Counted from the stretch's first letter, positions 38,592 through 47,871 are shown. The stretch: DNA of 64,000 nt from Streptomyces fulvorobeus (GCF_013167895.1 NZ_BLWC01000001.1:3906001-3970000), one strand, 5' to 3'. Numbers and translations are program-made. The notes: generated by a model not told the origin, from the sequence alone.

Positions 38592-39591
38592 CCAGATCGC
38601 ACCGCGCCGGATCCTGGTCACCGGCACCGGAGCCAACCCAGGCTTCGGGCTGGCCCGAAGCCTTACCCGTCTCGGCCACCGAGTCATCGCCGCCGACGCC
38701 AACCCTCTCGCCCCAGGGTTCCTTCTCCCGCAAGTCGTGCCCCAGGTCATTCCGTCGGCTGACGACCAGGACTACCGAGCCCGCATGACCGGGCTGTGCC
38801 GGGCGCTGGCGGTACACGCGGTGGTACCCGCCATCGAGAACGATCTTCCGCCGCTGCTGCGCATGAGTTCTCGGCTGGAGGAGATCGGCGTGCGGATGTG
38901 GCTGCCCGAACCCGCATCGGTACACGCATGCATCGACAAGGCAGCCTTTCATCGCGTGCTCACCGAGCACGGAGTGCCTACGCCTCGGTCATGGTGGGGC
39001 GACACCCTCGACCTGGTCCCCGAGAACACGCGGCTGGTGGTCAAGCCCCGGCGCGGCCACGGTGCCCAGCACGTCCACTTCGTCGAGAAGAAGGAGCACG
39101 CCCTGCTGCTGAGCGAGGTGGTCCCTGACGCCTTGGTGCAGGAGCGGGTGTACGGAACCGAGTTCACGGCGGACTGCCTGGTGGACCGCACGGGCCGAGC
39201 GTCGGCGATCCTACGTCGCCGGGACTTGGTGAAGGCCGGGCTCGCCGCGGTCTCCACCACCTTCCACGACACCACCGTGCTCGATCTCGTGCTGGCCGCC
39301 CTACGTGCTGTACGCGCCGAGGGCCTGTGCTGCGTGCAGGGCTTCGTCCAGGACGACGGCCAGGTCACCATCACCGAACTGAACGTCCGGATCGCCGGAG
39401 GCTTCCCGCTGACCGAGGCGGCCGGAGCCGATCTCGTCGGCCAGATGGTCAACGGGCTGTTCGGCCTCCCGGTCGACCATGACCGCCTGACCTACCGGAC
39501 AGGGGTGTTCCTGACCAACTACGTCGAGACGTTGGCCGTCGGTGAGACGACCGATCTGAAGCGCATCGCCATGAACGGGGTAACCACATGA
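38581..39591 (+). CDS. ATP-grasp domain ligase
   Basis: 336 aa. Pre-ATP-grasp Rossmann-like start ILVTGTGANPGFGLARSL, ATP-binding VVKPRRGHGAQHV, then FTADCLVDRTGRA and the metal-binding ITELNVRIAGGFP, as in CarB/PylC-type ligases that join an acid to an amine through an acyl phosphate. GTG 38581 has GGAGG seven bases upstream. Its stop overlaps the DegT start (ATGA). Substrate unknown; the neighbours suggest an amino sugar or amino-acid conjugate. Confidence 0.85.
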   Translation: MPADQIAPRRILVTGTGANPGFGLARSLTRLGHRVIAADANPLAPGFLLPQVVPQVIPSADDQDYRARMTGLCRALAVHAVVPAIENDLPPLLRMSSRLEEIGVRMWLPEPASVHACIDKAAFHRVLTEHGVPTPRSWWGDTLDLVPENTRLVVKPRRGHGAQHVHFVEKKEHALLLSEVVPDALVQERVYGTEFTADCLVDRTGRASAILRRRDLVKAGLAAVSTTFHDTTVLDLVLAALRAVRAEGLCCVQGFVQDDGQVTITELNVRIAGGFPLTEAAGADLVGQMVNGLFGLPVDHDRLTYRTGVFLTNYVETLAVGETTDLKRIAMNGVTT

Positions 39592-40721
39592 GCCTGACCA
39601 TTCCCGACGTTCGGCGAAACGCGTCCCCTTACCTCTACGGACAAGAGGCGGCGTCAGTCGTCCGAGTCCTGGAGGCGGGCCAGTACGGACATACTGACCT
39701 CACCGCCGAATTCGAGAGCCGGATCGCCGCGTACCTCGGCGTACCTGACGTGGTGGCCGTCAGTTCCGGTACCGCTGCCCTGCACAGCGCCCTGCTTGCC
39801 ACAGGCATAGGTCCTGGTGACGAGGTGATCGTGCCGTCCATGACGTTCTGCGCCACTGTGCAGGTCATCCGGGCTGTCGGAGCGTCCCCGCGGTTTATCG
39901 ACGTAGACCCGGCGACGTTGTGCGTCACCCCGCAACTCGTCATGGAGGCAGTCACCGATGACACGGCCGCCGTGCTGCCGGTGCTCTTCGGTGGCCGGGC
40001 CGTCGACCTCAGACCTCTTCGTGAGGATCTGGCGGAGCGGGGCATCGTGGTTATCGAGGACGCCGCCCATGCCTTCGGCTCTCACTGCGGACCCCAGCAC
40101 GTCGGCGCCGACGACACGGCCCTGACGTGCTTTTCCTTCGGGCCTGTCAAGAATCTGACCTGTGGCCAAGGCGGGGCCGTCATCCCCCGTACGCCCGAGG
40201 AGGCTGCCGCTGTCCGCCGACTCCGCATGCTGGGCGTCACGCAGTCCCAGAGCGAGCGCGCTGAGACCACCGGCTACCAGGTGGAAGGCTTCGGCTTGCG
40301 GTATCAGCTCTCGTCCATCAACGCCGCCATCGGGCTGGCGCAGCTCGACCATTTCGACACCGCCGTGCGCTCCCGGCGGCACTTGTGGCGCACCTACAGT
40401 GATGCCCTGGACGCGCTGGAGGGGGTGACGCTCGTCGACGTCGACCTCGACCACACGGTGCCGCACCTTTGTCAGGTCCGCGTACCGCACCGGGACCACG
40501 TATTCGCTCACCTACGGGCCAGGAACATCGGCGTCGGCGTTCATTACCCGCCCAACCACCTTCAGCCCGCCTTCGCACGCTGGAGGCGCGACCTGGCCGC
40601 TACTGAGCGGGTCAGCCGGGAAATCCTGAGCCTGCCCTTCCACCAACACCTCACCGAGGCAGATGTCCACCGAGTGGGGACCGCCCTCGGACACGCGCTC
40701 AAGGCCACGGGCGGCGCCTGA
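39588..40721 (+). CDS. DegT/DnrJ/EryC1/StrS family PLP aminotransferase
   Basis: 377 aa. VAVSSGTAALHSALLATGI, DEVIVPSMTFCATV, VIEDAAHAFGS, and the PLP-lysine block SFGPVKNLTCGQGGA. These enzymes aminate keto-sugar nucleotides, so the RmlB-like product is the obvious substrate. Overlaps the ATP-grasp stop (ATGA) and the phosphatase start (TGATG), indicating coupled translation. Confidence 0.9.
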   Translation: MSLTIPDVRRNASPYLYGQEAASVVRVLEAGQYGHTDLTAEFESRIAAYLGVPDVVAVSSGTAALHSALLATGIGPGDEVIVPSMTFCATVQVIRAVGASPRFIDVDPATLCVTPQLVMEAVTDDTAAVLPVLFGGRAVDLRPLREDLAERGIVVIEDAAHAFGSHCGPQHVGADDTALTCFSFGPVKNLTCGQGGAVIPRTPEEAAAVRRLRMLGVTQSQSERAETTGYQVEGFGLRYQLSSINAAIGLAQLDHFDTAVRSRRHLWRTYSDALDALEGVTLVDVDLDHTVPHLCQVRVPHRDHVFAHLRARNIGVGVHYPPNHLQPAFARWRRDLAATERVSREILSLPFHQHLTEADVHRVGTALGHALKATGGA

Positions 40722-41152
40722 TGTCGAATCTGCTCGCCGTGTGTCTGGGGAACTACTGTCGCAGCCCCTTCGCCCAGCTCGCTCTCGCTCGGCGGGGCGG
40801 ACCAGGTCTGGCCGTCCGCTCGGCCGGGCTGATCGGCAAGTGGCAGGACCGGCCCGCCCATTCCGCCATGATCAACGCCGCCCGGCGGCTGGGCTACGAC
40901 CTCACCGCCCACCGTGCTCAGCAGATCAGCCTGGACGTGCTGGATTGGGCGGACACGGTGCTCGCCATGGACGCCTCCGTTCTCGCTACCCTCCGGGCCG
41001 TCTGCGGCCCGGAGAACGAGAACAAACTGCGCCTCTACCTCGGCGACCGGGACGTGCCCGACCCGATGGGCCAGGACGACGCTGCGTTCCACGAGTGCGC
41101 TGTGCTCATTGAAGTTGGCACCGTGCTGCATACCGGTGGACGGATCACGTAG
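40721..41152 (+). CDS. Low-molecular-weight protein-tyrosine-phosphatase family protein
   Basis: 143 aa. P-loop CLGNYCRSPF (CX5R) at residues 8-14 and the general-acid loop DVPDPMGQD near 115. LMW-PTPs dephosphorylate tyrosine kinases controlling polysaccharide export, or related substrates such as arginine phosphate. The start overlaps the DegT stop (TGATG). Last gene of the plus-strand cluster, convergent with the MurG-like gene 19 bp away. Confidence 0.87.
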   Translation: MSNLLAVCLGNYCRSPFAQLALARRGGPGLAVRSAGLIGKWQDRPAHSAMINAARRLGYDLTAHRAQQISLDVLDWADTVLAMDASVLATLRAVCGPENENKLRLYLGDRDVPDPMGQDDAAFHECAVLIEVGTVLHTGGRIT

Positions 41153-41171
41153 ACCACTGCCGACCGCGCTG

Positions 41172-42356
41172 TTACTGGGATGCTGCGGACAGGATCACGT
41201 CCACGAGCCTTTCCGCAGCGTCCGGGCGACCGTGTGCCCTGGCCGCTGCGGCCATCGCACCCCGGCGCGCCGGATCGTCGAGGAGCGGGCCGACTACCTC
41301 GCGCAGGTGCCCGCCGGTGACGTCGCCGAGGAGGGCGACCGCCGCCCCGGCCTTCTCCAGGTGACGGGCGTTGTGCGCCTGCTCGTTTCCGGCCGCCGTC
41401 GCAAGCGGGACGAACACTGCCGGCTTGCCCAGGGCGGTCAACTCCGCCAGGGTGCCCGCGCCACTGCGCGAAATCACCAGGTCGGCCATGGCCAGGACGT
41501 CCGGCAGCTCCGGCCCGACGAACGGGGTGAGGTGGTACCGGGCGGCGAGGGCGGCAGGCAGCCCTGCGGCGCGAGCGGACAGCGCCTGCTGGTGGGTGGG
41601 GCCGCACTGGTGCACAACGTTGGCGCGTTCCAGTAGCCACGGCAGTTCGCCGCCGACCACGTCGTTAATCTGCTGTGAGCCTTGCGCGCCTCCGGTGACG
41701 TACACCGTCGGAAGGCGCCGGTCGAAGGTGTGGAGGCCGAGGGCAGTCACTGCTTTGTCCGGGTGGCCGGTCAGGATCTCCGGTCGTACGGGGTTGCCGG
41801 TGACCACCGCCGCCGACCGGACGCTCTCCGGTAGGAGCGGCAGGGTCGACTCCGAGGACACGGCGATCCGCGCGGCGGAACCGGCGAGCTTCCGGTTGGC
41901 GAGGCCGAGGCGGACGGTCTGTTCGTGCAGGACCAACGGGACTCGGCACATCCTGGCGGCGAGCCCGGCTGGCACGGCGACGTAACCTCCCGTGGCGAGC
42001 ACGACGTCCGGCCGGAAGGCCGAGACCGCGCTGCGCGCCTGAGCGACCCCGAGCGGGACGCGTGCCATGTCCCGGACGTTGGCTGGCGACACCATCTTCA
42101 GCGGGTTCGCGTGACGCCGGATCTTGCCCGTGGCGACGGTGGTGAACGGGATGCCCTCCGCGCTCGTGACCCGGGCTTCCAGACCTTCCGAGGTTCCGAT
42201 CCACAGGACGTCGAGGGTGAGGCCGGAAGCGGCCAGGCGTGCCTGCAAGGTGCGGATCGCGGTGAGAGCGGGGTACGTGTGACCGCCGGTGCCGCCTCCC
42301 GTCACGATCAGGCGGAAGACGGTCGTCTGCTGAGGCGCGATGTTCACGCTGGGCAC
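41172..42356 (-). CDS. MurG-like glycosyltransferase (GT28), stand-alone paralogue
   Basis: 394 aa. Opens with VTGGGTGGHTYPALTAIRTL, the lipid I-binding loop of MurG; the C-terminal SRSGAGTLAELTALGKPAVF and PLATAAGNEQAHNA are the nucleotide-sugar site. True murG lies in the dcw cluster, and no mur/fts genes are here, so this is an accessory GlcNAc-type transferase. It probably acts on a polyprenyl or other acceptor with the sugar made by the convergent cluster. GTG 42356 is chosen; GTG 42347 is also possible. Confidence 0.85.
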   Translation of the reverse strand: MPSVNIAPQQTTVFRLIVTGGGTGGHTYPALTAIRTLQARLAASGLTLDVLWIGTSEGLEARVTSAEGIPFTTVATGKIRRHANPLKMVSPANVRDMARVPLGVAQARSAVSAFRPDVVLATGGYVAVPAGLAARMCRVPLVLHEQTVRLGLANRKLAGSAARIAVSSESTLPLLPESVRSAAVVTGNPVRPEILTGHPDKAVTALGLHTFDRRLPTVYVTGGAQGSQQINDVVGGELPWLLERANVVHQCGPTHQQALSARAAGLPAALAARYHLTPFVGPELPDVLAMADLVISRSGAGTLAELTALGKPAVFVPLATAAGNEQAHNARHLEKAGAAVALLGDVTGGHLREVVGPLLDDPARRGAMAAAARAHGRPDAAERLVDVILSAASQ

Positions 42357-42900
42357 TCTAATGGCTGCTGTCCGCTGATCGTTCGCGATCGTTCGGCGAC
42401 GGAGGCGCGTGGGTTGCCGTGGGTTGCGCCTTCGAGCGCGCTCTTCGCGTCGGTGGCCTGCGGGGCCGAATGGAAGGTGCCAGGAGCTTGTCCTGAGCTC
42501 ACGCGGCGACTGAGCTCCGGTAGTTCGGGTGAGCGCTGGAAAGTGCTGGTCACTGGGGTATCTAGCGTCCGAGAACGCGCCCGCCCAGAAGAGTTTGCCG
42601 GCGCGTTGGTCACGCCGTTGGTCACGGAGGGGGTAGGCGGCCTACGAAGCGCCTGGTCACGGGATCACATGTTGGGACGACGACCGGGGCCGCCACCCCC
42701 CACAGGAGAGGCCCCGGCCGTCTTCCACGAGGCCGCGTGGCAGCCCCGTACTCATGTCAGCGCCACGGGTGCGTTTTCTGTCACACCGCGTATGTCGGCC
42801 AGCTGTTGCGCGTTGTACAAGTCATGGACGCGGCACCGGGCGAGCACGTAGCGTGCTGATTCGCGCAGAGTGGCGCAGCAGTGGTGACCAGCTGCGATTC
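42357..42900. other. 544-bp intergenic region at right island edge
   Basis: No credible gene or tRNA seen. Contains a direct repeat GATCGTTCG at 42377-42385 and 42387-42395, two copies of GTTGGTCACG in 42604-42626, and a hairpin at 42679-42722. Probably carries the MurG-like gene promoter and the sigma gene promoter. Confidence 0.4.
42679..42722. terminator. Hairpin in island-edge intergenic region
   Basis: ACGACCGGGGCC / GGCCCCGGCCGT (one G-U-compatible mismatch) with a 20-base loop. It has no gene ending just upstream on the plus strand, so it may be a relic of the gene order before island insertion. Confidence 0.4.
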
Positions 42901-43661
42901 ATGACAGCAGGGCGGGTTGAGGGAGTGCTGGGGGACGACGCGGAGCTGACGGCCGCGGTGCTCGCGGCGCAGGACGGGGACGAGGACGCCTTCCGTGCTG
43001 TGTACCGCGCCGTGCAGCCAAGGCTGTTGGGCTACATACGGACGCTGGTCGGGGACGCGGACGCGGAGGACGTGGCGTCGGAGTCCTGGCTCCAGATAGC
43101 CCGCGACCTCGACCGGTTCGGCGGTGACGCCGACCGCTTCCGGGGGTGGGCGGCGCGGATTGCGCGCAACCGCTGCCTCGATCACCTGCGGATGCGGAGC
43201 AGGCGTCCCGCCATCGGCGGCGACGAGACCGAACTGACGGGCAAACCTGCTGAGTCCGATACGGCGGACGAGGCGATCGAGGCGCTGGCCACCGCTCGCG
43301 CCATGTCGTATATCGCGCAGCTCCCCAGGACCAGGCCGAGGCCGTCGTCCTGCGGGTGGTGGTCGGCCTCGACGCGAAGAGCGCGGCGCGGACGCTCGGC
43401 AAGCGCCCCGGCGCCGTACGCACCGCTGCCCACCGGGGGCTCAAGCGGCTCGCCGAGCTGGTCGGTGCGGACGGTGGGTTCCTGGACGACCGTACCGGGG
43501 GCGCGGAACCGGGCGCCCCGGACCCGGACGGCACTGGCTCGGGGAGCGAGGAGCTCGGAGCTGTACCCTCGCAGCGCCCGGCCCGCGACGGTGTGGCGGC
43601 TCCCGCCGGGGGTCCCCACGGTGTGACGCATTCGCGTCCTTGGACGCAGAAGGACATGTGA
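42901..43661 (+). pseudogene. Sigma-70 family (ECF-like) sigma factor, frameshifted in region 4
   Basis: Region 2: EDAFRAVYRAVQPRLLGYIR, ESWLQIARDLDRFGG, FRGWAARIARNRCLDHLR. Region 4 is in another frame: VVVGLDAKSAARTLGKRPGAVRTAAHRGLKRL. The break is at C run 43323-43326; one extra C gives QLPQDQAEAVVLRVVVGLD, matching the paralogue at 30608. Repaired length is about 253 aa with a long Gly/Pro-rich tail ending WTQKDM, whose stop overlaps the next ATG (TGATG). The start is uncertain (ATG 42901, no clear Shine-Dalgarno; GTG 42925). Probably intact in vivo. Confidence 0.8.
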
Positions 43662-44839
43662 TGGCCGACGAGCGGTACGAGTGGCTCGACCAGGACGCGG
43701 CGGAACGGCTGTTCCGCGGCGAGCCCGTCGAACCCGCCGACGATCGTGCCCGCAGCGACGCCGTGCGCCTCACCGCCGCGCTGGAAGCGGTCAGGGCCCT
43801 GCCGCCGGCCGGTGGTGAACTGCCCGGTGAGAGCACCGCGCTCGCCGCGTTCCGTGAGGCGGCGCACGCCGGGGGCGGAAGCGGCGCCCGTGCGGGCCGG
43901 TCCACCCCCAAGGGGCGGGCCGGCAAGGCCGGGCAGTCCTCGGCGAGGCCGGAGGGGCTTCTGACCGTGCGGGCCGGGGGCGGACGTCCGCAGGCCGGCC
44001 ACCAAGCGCGCTGGAGCCGGCCCACCCGTTACGGCCTCGTCCTCTCCCTGGCGGGCTGCGCGCTCGGCGGGGTGGCGGCCGCCTCGGGCGCGGGAATGCT
44101 GCCCGGACCGTTCGGGGAGCAGAGTGCGCCCCTCCCCGCCGTCTCCGTGTCGGCGGCGGCCTCCGCGGACGAGCGGGTCGCCCGGCCGCCCTCGGGCGAC
44201 GCCCCTTCCCCCGGCCCGTCCGGCACGGCCCCCGGCCCGCGTACGCCGGCATCATCAGGGTCCGTACCGGGACGCGGCCACGCTGGTGACAGCGGCGGGG
44301 GCGCGAGCGGCGGCCTCCCCGTGGGACCTGGCGGCGGCGGACCGGGTCCGGGGGAGAGGGGGAGCGCGAAGCACCCTCCCGACCGGGCCGACGGCGGGCA
44401 GGACGCGCCCGGGAACTCCGGCGTACCCGGAGCCGGTTCCGGCCGGGCGTACGAGAAGGCCGTCCAGGCGTGCCGCGACTACCGCGCGGGCACACTCGAC
44501 CGGGCCACCAGGCGCCGTCTCGTGGAGATGGCCGAAAGCGAGCAGAACCTGCACCGGTTCTGCGCCCGCCTCGACGGCAGGAGCGAGGGCGGCGCAAGCG
44601 GCGGCGGGAAGGGCGATGCCGGCTCCAGGGTCCCCGAGGGCGCCCCGGGCGGCGGCCGGGGCGGCGACGATCATGGCGGTGACCAGGGCGGCGACCGGCA
44701 CGACAGGGGTACGGGTGCCGAGGTCGGGCCGAGGGCTCTGACGGTCGCTCCGGCGTCCCGCCCGGTCGCGTTCACTCCCTCGGGCGGTGCCCTCGTGACG
44801 ACAGGTGTGACATTTTCCGGCCGTCCGACGCAGTACTGA
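43661..44839 (+). CDS. Single-pass membrane partner of the second sigma factor
   Basis: 392 aa. N-terminal acidic region (YEWLDQDAAERLFRG), Gly-rich segment, one membrane helix (YGLVLSLAGCALGGVAAASG), then a long Gly/Pro/Ser-rich outer region with a helical segment holding two cysteines (AVQACRDYRAG ... LHRFCARL). The same layout as 31233-32114 supports descent from one sigma/partner duplication. Coupled to the sigma gene by TGATG. Anti-sigma role is inferred. Confidence 0.7.
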   Translation: MADERYEWLDQDAAERLFRGEPVEPADDRARSDAVRLTAALEAVRALPPAGGELPGESTALAAFREAAHAGGGSGARAGRSTPKGRAGKAGQSSARPEGLLTVRAGGGRPQAGHQARWSRPTRYGLVLSLAGCALGGVAAASGAGMLPGPFGEQSAPLPAVSVSAAASADERVARPPSGDAPSPGPSGTAPGPRTPASSGSVPGRGHAGDSGGGASGGLPVGPGGGGPGPGERGSAKHPPDRADGGQDAPGNSGVPGAGSGRAYEKAVQACRDYRAGTLDRATRRRLVEMAESEQNLHRFCARLDGRSEGGASGGGKGDAGSRVPEGAPGGGRGGDDHGGDQGGDRHDRGTGAEVGPRALTVAPASRPVAFTPSGGALVTTGVTFSGRPTQY

Positions 44840-44867
44840 GTGAGCCGACTGGTCATCGGCCGCGCAA

Positions 44868-44899
44868 TGAGCCGGGGGTTCCCCCGTACCTTCGGCTCA
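44868..44899 (+). terminator. Hairpin after sigma module
   Basis: TGAGCCG / CGGCTCA arms with an inner GGGG/CCCC stem, 29 bp after the stop of the membrane partner gene. Confidence 0.5.
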
Positions 44900-44983
44900 G
44901 CGCACCTGGCGCGGGCGGGACACGTTCCCCCGGTCCCGTCCGCGCCCCTCATCGCCGCGCCGGACGTGCGACGTGCCTCCCGC

Positions 44984-45919
44984 TCACCAGTAGACGACGA
45001 CCTTGTCGCCGGTCTTCACCTGAGCGAAGAGCGAGGCGATCTTCTTCTCGTCCCTGACGTTCACACAGCCGTGCGAGGCGCCGCTGTAGCCGCGGGCCGC
45101 GAAGTCCGGCGAGTAGTGGACCGCCTGGCCGCCGCTGAAGAACATCGCGTACGGCATCGGGGTGTCGTACAGCGTGGAGACGTGGTGGCGGGACTTCCAG
45201 GACACGGAGAACACGCCCTCGCGGGTGGGCGTGTACTGAGAGCCGAACCGGACGTCCATCGAGGAGAGGACCCGGCCGTCGATCATCCACGACAGCGTCC
45301 GGCTGTTCTTGCTGATGCACAGGACGCGGCCCGTCGTGCAGCGCTCGTCGGGTACGGCGGCGGGGCGCGCGGTGGGCGGGGTCAGCTCGGCGGCGGTCGG
45401 GCTCCGCGTCATGCCGAGGAGTCTCTGCCAGGTGACGGTGTCGGTCCCGCCCGTGCGGGGAAGCTCCCGCTTGCCCTGGAAGGACCGCACGGCCGCGACG
45501 GTGACGGACCCGTAGAAACCCGTGGGGGAGCGGTCGAAGTGGCCGATCTGACGGAGCCGGGCCTGGAGTTCCCGTACCCGCGTGCCCTGCGAGCCCGTCG
45601 CCATCAGGGTCTCCGGCTCCGCAGGCGCCTCGGTGGTCCTGGCCGGTGACGGCTCGGGGGAGGCGGACGCCGTGGGCGGGCTCGCGGCCGGGCTATCGGC
45701 CGGGCTCGCGGGCTGGCTATCGGCCGGGCCGCTGGTACCACCGCCCGGCTTCGGGTCGTCGGCGGGTCCCGTCGCCGCCGGGGGCGCCACCCGCCCCGCC
45801 CCGCCGGCGGTCTCCGGCGTGCAGCCCGCGGCCAGGACGGTGACGGCGAGCATTCCGCCGGCGACCGCCGCCGTGGTGCGCCTCCGGCCGCCTTTCGCGC
45901 TCACGCCGGTGTGTGTCAT
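44984..45919 (-). CDS. L,D-transpeptidase lipoprotein with peptidoglycan-binding domain
   Basis: 311 aa. Lipobox LAAGC near residue 33, then a Pro/Ala/Ser linker, a PG_binding_1 domain (GSQGTRVRELQARLRQIGHF ... TVAAVRSFQG), and a YkuD domain with the catalytic SHGCVNVRD near residue 280 and upstream HYSPDFAARGYSG. Forms 3-3 cross-links or attaches proteins to peptidoglycan on the outer face of the membrane. Convergent with the sigma module. Confidence 0.9.
   Translation of the reverse strand: MTHTGVSAKGGRRRTTAAVAGGMLAVTVLAAGCTPETAGGAGRVAPPAATGPADDPKPGGGTSGPADSQPASPADSPAASPPTASASPEPSPARTTEAPAEPETLMATGSQGTRVRELQARLRQIGHFDRSPTGFYGSVTVAAVRSFQGKRELPRTGGTDTVTWQRLLGMTRSPTAAELTPPTARPAAVPDERCTTGRVLCISKNSRTLSWMIDGRVLSSMDVRFGSQYTPTREGVFSVSWKSRHHVSTLYDTPMPYAMFFSGGQAVHYSPDFAARGYSGASHGCVNVRDEKKIASLFAQVKTGDKVVVYW
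45691..45734. repeat. 24-bp tandem repeat in the L,D-transpeptidase linker
   Basis: GGCTATCGGCCGGGC occurs at 45691 and again at 45715, coding part of the DSQPASPADSPAASPP linker. Likely slippage-prone. Confidence 0.5.
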
Positions 45920-46181
45920 CTGGGTGCCCCCTCCGGGCTCGTCCGTTGCTCCGGTATCTCCTTGGACGGATGCCCGCCCTGCCCGGTTGCCGAATCCTGC
46001 GCATGAGGGGGAGATCGGGTCCGACCGGGCCTGGTCCTGTGAGCAAGCTCCCAGCCGGTGGCTCTCCGCCGCTCCCCCGGCCGCCGCTAGAGTCCGTCGC
46101 TGACGCGCCCGCTACGACGTCCGTCACGGCGTCCGTGGCGCACCATGATCCCCTGGCCGGTATGCACGGGAGGCACAGCAC

Positions 46182-47762
46182 ATGACACGTGAGTCCGAGT
46201 CGGGACTGCCCATCGACCCGGTCCACGGGCCGGACGCCCTCGACGGCTGGGACCCGGCCGAGAAGCTGGGCGCCCCGGGCGCGTACCCCTTCACGCGTGG
46301 CGTCTACCCGACCATGTACACCGGCCGGCCGTGGACGATGCGGCAGTACGCGGGCTTCGGCACCGCCGCCGAGTCGAACGCCCGCTACAAGCAGCTGATC
46401 GCCAACGGCACGATGGGCCTGTCCGTGGCCTTCGACCTGCCCACCCAGATGGGCCACGACTCCGACGCGCCCCTCGCGTCCGGAGAGGTCGGCAAGGTCG
46501 GGGTCGCGATCGACTCGATCGACGACATGCGGGTGCTGTTCGGCGGGATTCCGCTGGACAAGGTCTCGACGTCGATGACGATCAACGCCCCGGCCGCGCC
46601 GCTGCTCCTGCTGTACCAGCTGGTCGCGGAGGAGCAGGGGGTCCCGGCGGACCGGCTCACCGGCACGATCCAGAACGACGTGCTGAAGGAGTACATCGCC
46701 CGGGGCACCTACATCTTCCCGCCGAAGCCGTCCCTGCGGCTGATCGCCGACATCTTCAAGTACTGCCGGGACGAGATCCCGAAGTGGAACACCATCTCCA
46801 TCTCCGGCTACCACATGGCGGAGGCCGGTGCCACGCCCGCGCAGGAGATCGCGTTCACGCTGGCCGACGGCGTCGAGTACGTCCGCACGGCCGTCGCCGC
46901 CGGCATGGACGTCGACGACTTCGCGCCCAGGCTCTCCTTCTTCTTCGTCGCGCGGACGACGCTCCTCGAGGAGGTCGCCAAGTTCCGCGCCGCGCGCCGG
47001 ATCTGGGCGAGGGTGATGAGGGAGGAGTTCGGCGCGAAGAACCCGAAGTCGCTGATGCTGCGCTTCCACACCCAGACCGCGGGCGTCCAGCTCACCGCCC
47101 AGCAGCCCGAGGTCAACCTGGTGCGCGTCGCCGTGCAGGGCCTCGCGGCCGTCCTCGGCGGCACGCAGTCGCTGCACACCAACTCCTTCGACGAGGCGAT
47201 CGCGCTCCCCACCGACAAGTCCGCCCGGCTGGCCCTGCGTACGCAGCAGGTCCTGGCGTACGAGACGGACGTCACCGCCACCGTGGACCCGTTCGCCGGT
47301 TCGTACGCCGTCGAGAGGATGACCGACGACGTCGAGGCCGCGGTGGTGGCCCTGATGCTCCAGGTGGAGGAGATGGGGGGCGCCGTCGACGCGATCGAGC
47401 GCGGCTTCCAGAAGGACGAGATCGAGCGCAGCGCCTACCGCGTGGCCCTGGAGACGGACAGCGCGGAGCGTGTGGTCGTCGGCGTCAACCGCTTCCAGCT
47501 CGACGAGGAGGAGCCGTACGAGCCGCTGCGCGTCGACCCGGCGATCGAGGCCCAGCAGGCGGCCCGGCTGGCGAGGCTGCGCGCGGAGCGCGACCAGGGC
47601 GCGGTGGACGCGGCGCTCGCGGAACTCAGGCAGGCGGCGGGCGGCACGGACAACGTCCTGCACCCGATGAAGGACGCGTTGAGGGCGCGGGCGACGGTGG
47701 GCGAGGTCTGCGACGCGCTGCGGGAGGTCTGGGGGACGTACGTCCCCACGGACGCGTTCTGA
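46182..47762 (+). CDS. Methylmalonyl-CoA mutase-type acyl-CoA mutase large subunit
   Basis: 526 aa. Substrate-binding TIM-barrel domain of B12-dependent acyl-CoA mutases: [89 protein letters not shown]. There is no C-terminal cobalamin-binding domain, so it needs a separate small subunit, none of which is in the window. Substrate could be methylmalonyl-, isobutyryl- or ethylmalonyl-CoA. Start ATG 46182, preceded by GGAGG. Confidence 0.9.
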   Translation: MTRESESGLPIDPVHGPDALDGWDPAEKLGAPGAYPFTRGVYPTMYTGRPWTMRQYAGFGTAAESNARYKQLIANGTMGLSVAFDLPTQMGHDSDAPLASGEVGKVGVAIDSIDDMRVLFGGIPLDKVSTSMTINAPAAPLLLLYQLVAEEQGVPADRLTGTIQNDVLKEYIARGTYIFPPKPSLRLIADIFKYCRDEIPKWNTISISGYHMAEAGATPAQEIAFTLADGVEYVRTAVAAGMDVDDFAPRLSFFFVARTTLLEEVAKFRAARRIWARVMREEFGAKNPKSLMLRFHTQTAGVQLTAQQPEVNLVRVAVQGLAAVLGGTQSLHTNSFDEAIALPTDKSARLALRTQQVLAYETDVTATVDPFAGSYAVERMTDDVEAAVVALMLQVEEMGGAVDAIERGFQKDEIERSAYRVALETDSAERVVVGVNRFQLDEEEPYEPLRVDPAIEAQQAARLARLRAERDQGAVDAALAELRQAAGGTDNVLHPMKDALRARATVGEVCDALREVWGTYVPTDAF

Positions 47763-47828
47763 ACGGGGTGCGGCGAGGCCGGGGTGCGTCGCGAACGGTG
47801 TGCGCTGTCAGCGGGTGGTTCCCGCACG

Positions 47829-47871
47829 GGGTGCCTGACCGGCAGGGTGCCTGACCGGCGGGATGCCTGAC
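47829..47871. repeat. 16-bp tandem repeat, 2.7 copies
   Basis: GGGTGCCTGACCGGCA, GGGTGCCTGACCGGCG, then a partial GGATGCCTGAC, in the 236-bp gap after the mutase gene. Rest of the gap has no gene; it ends in the inverted repeat before the LysE gene. Confidence 0.7.

Noticed and set aside
37554..42356. Ordinary deoxysugar (dTDP-rhamnose-like) pathway
   Set aside because: No nucleotidyltransferase, 3,5-epimerase or reductase is present, and the ATP-grasp, phosphatase and MurG-like genes do not belong to that pathway.
41172..42356. The housekeeping murG
   Set aside because: No mur, fts or mra genes surround it and it lies in an accessory island; it is more likely a paralogue.
32115..42900. Prophage or integrative conjugative element
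   Set aside because: No integrase, terminase, capsid, Tra/FtsK-like or replication gene and no tRNA attachment site is visible.
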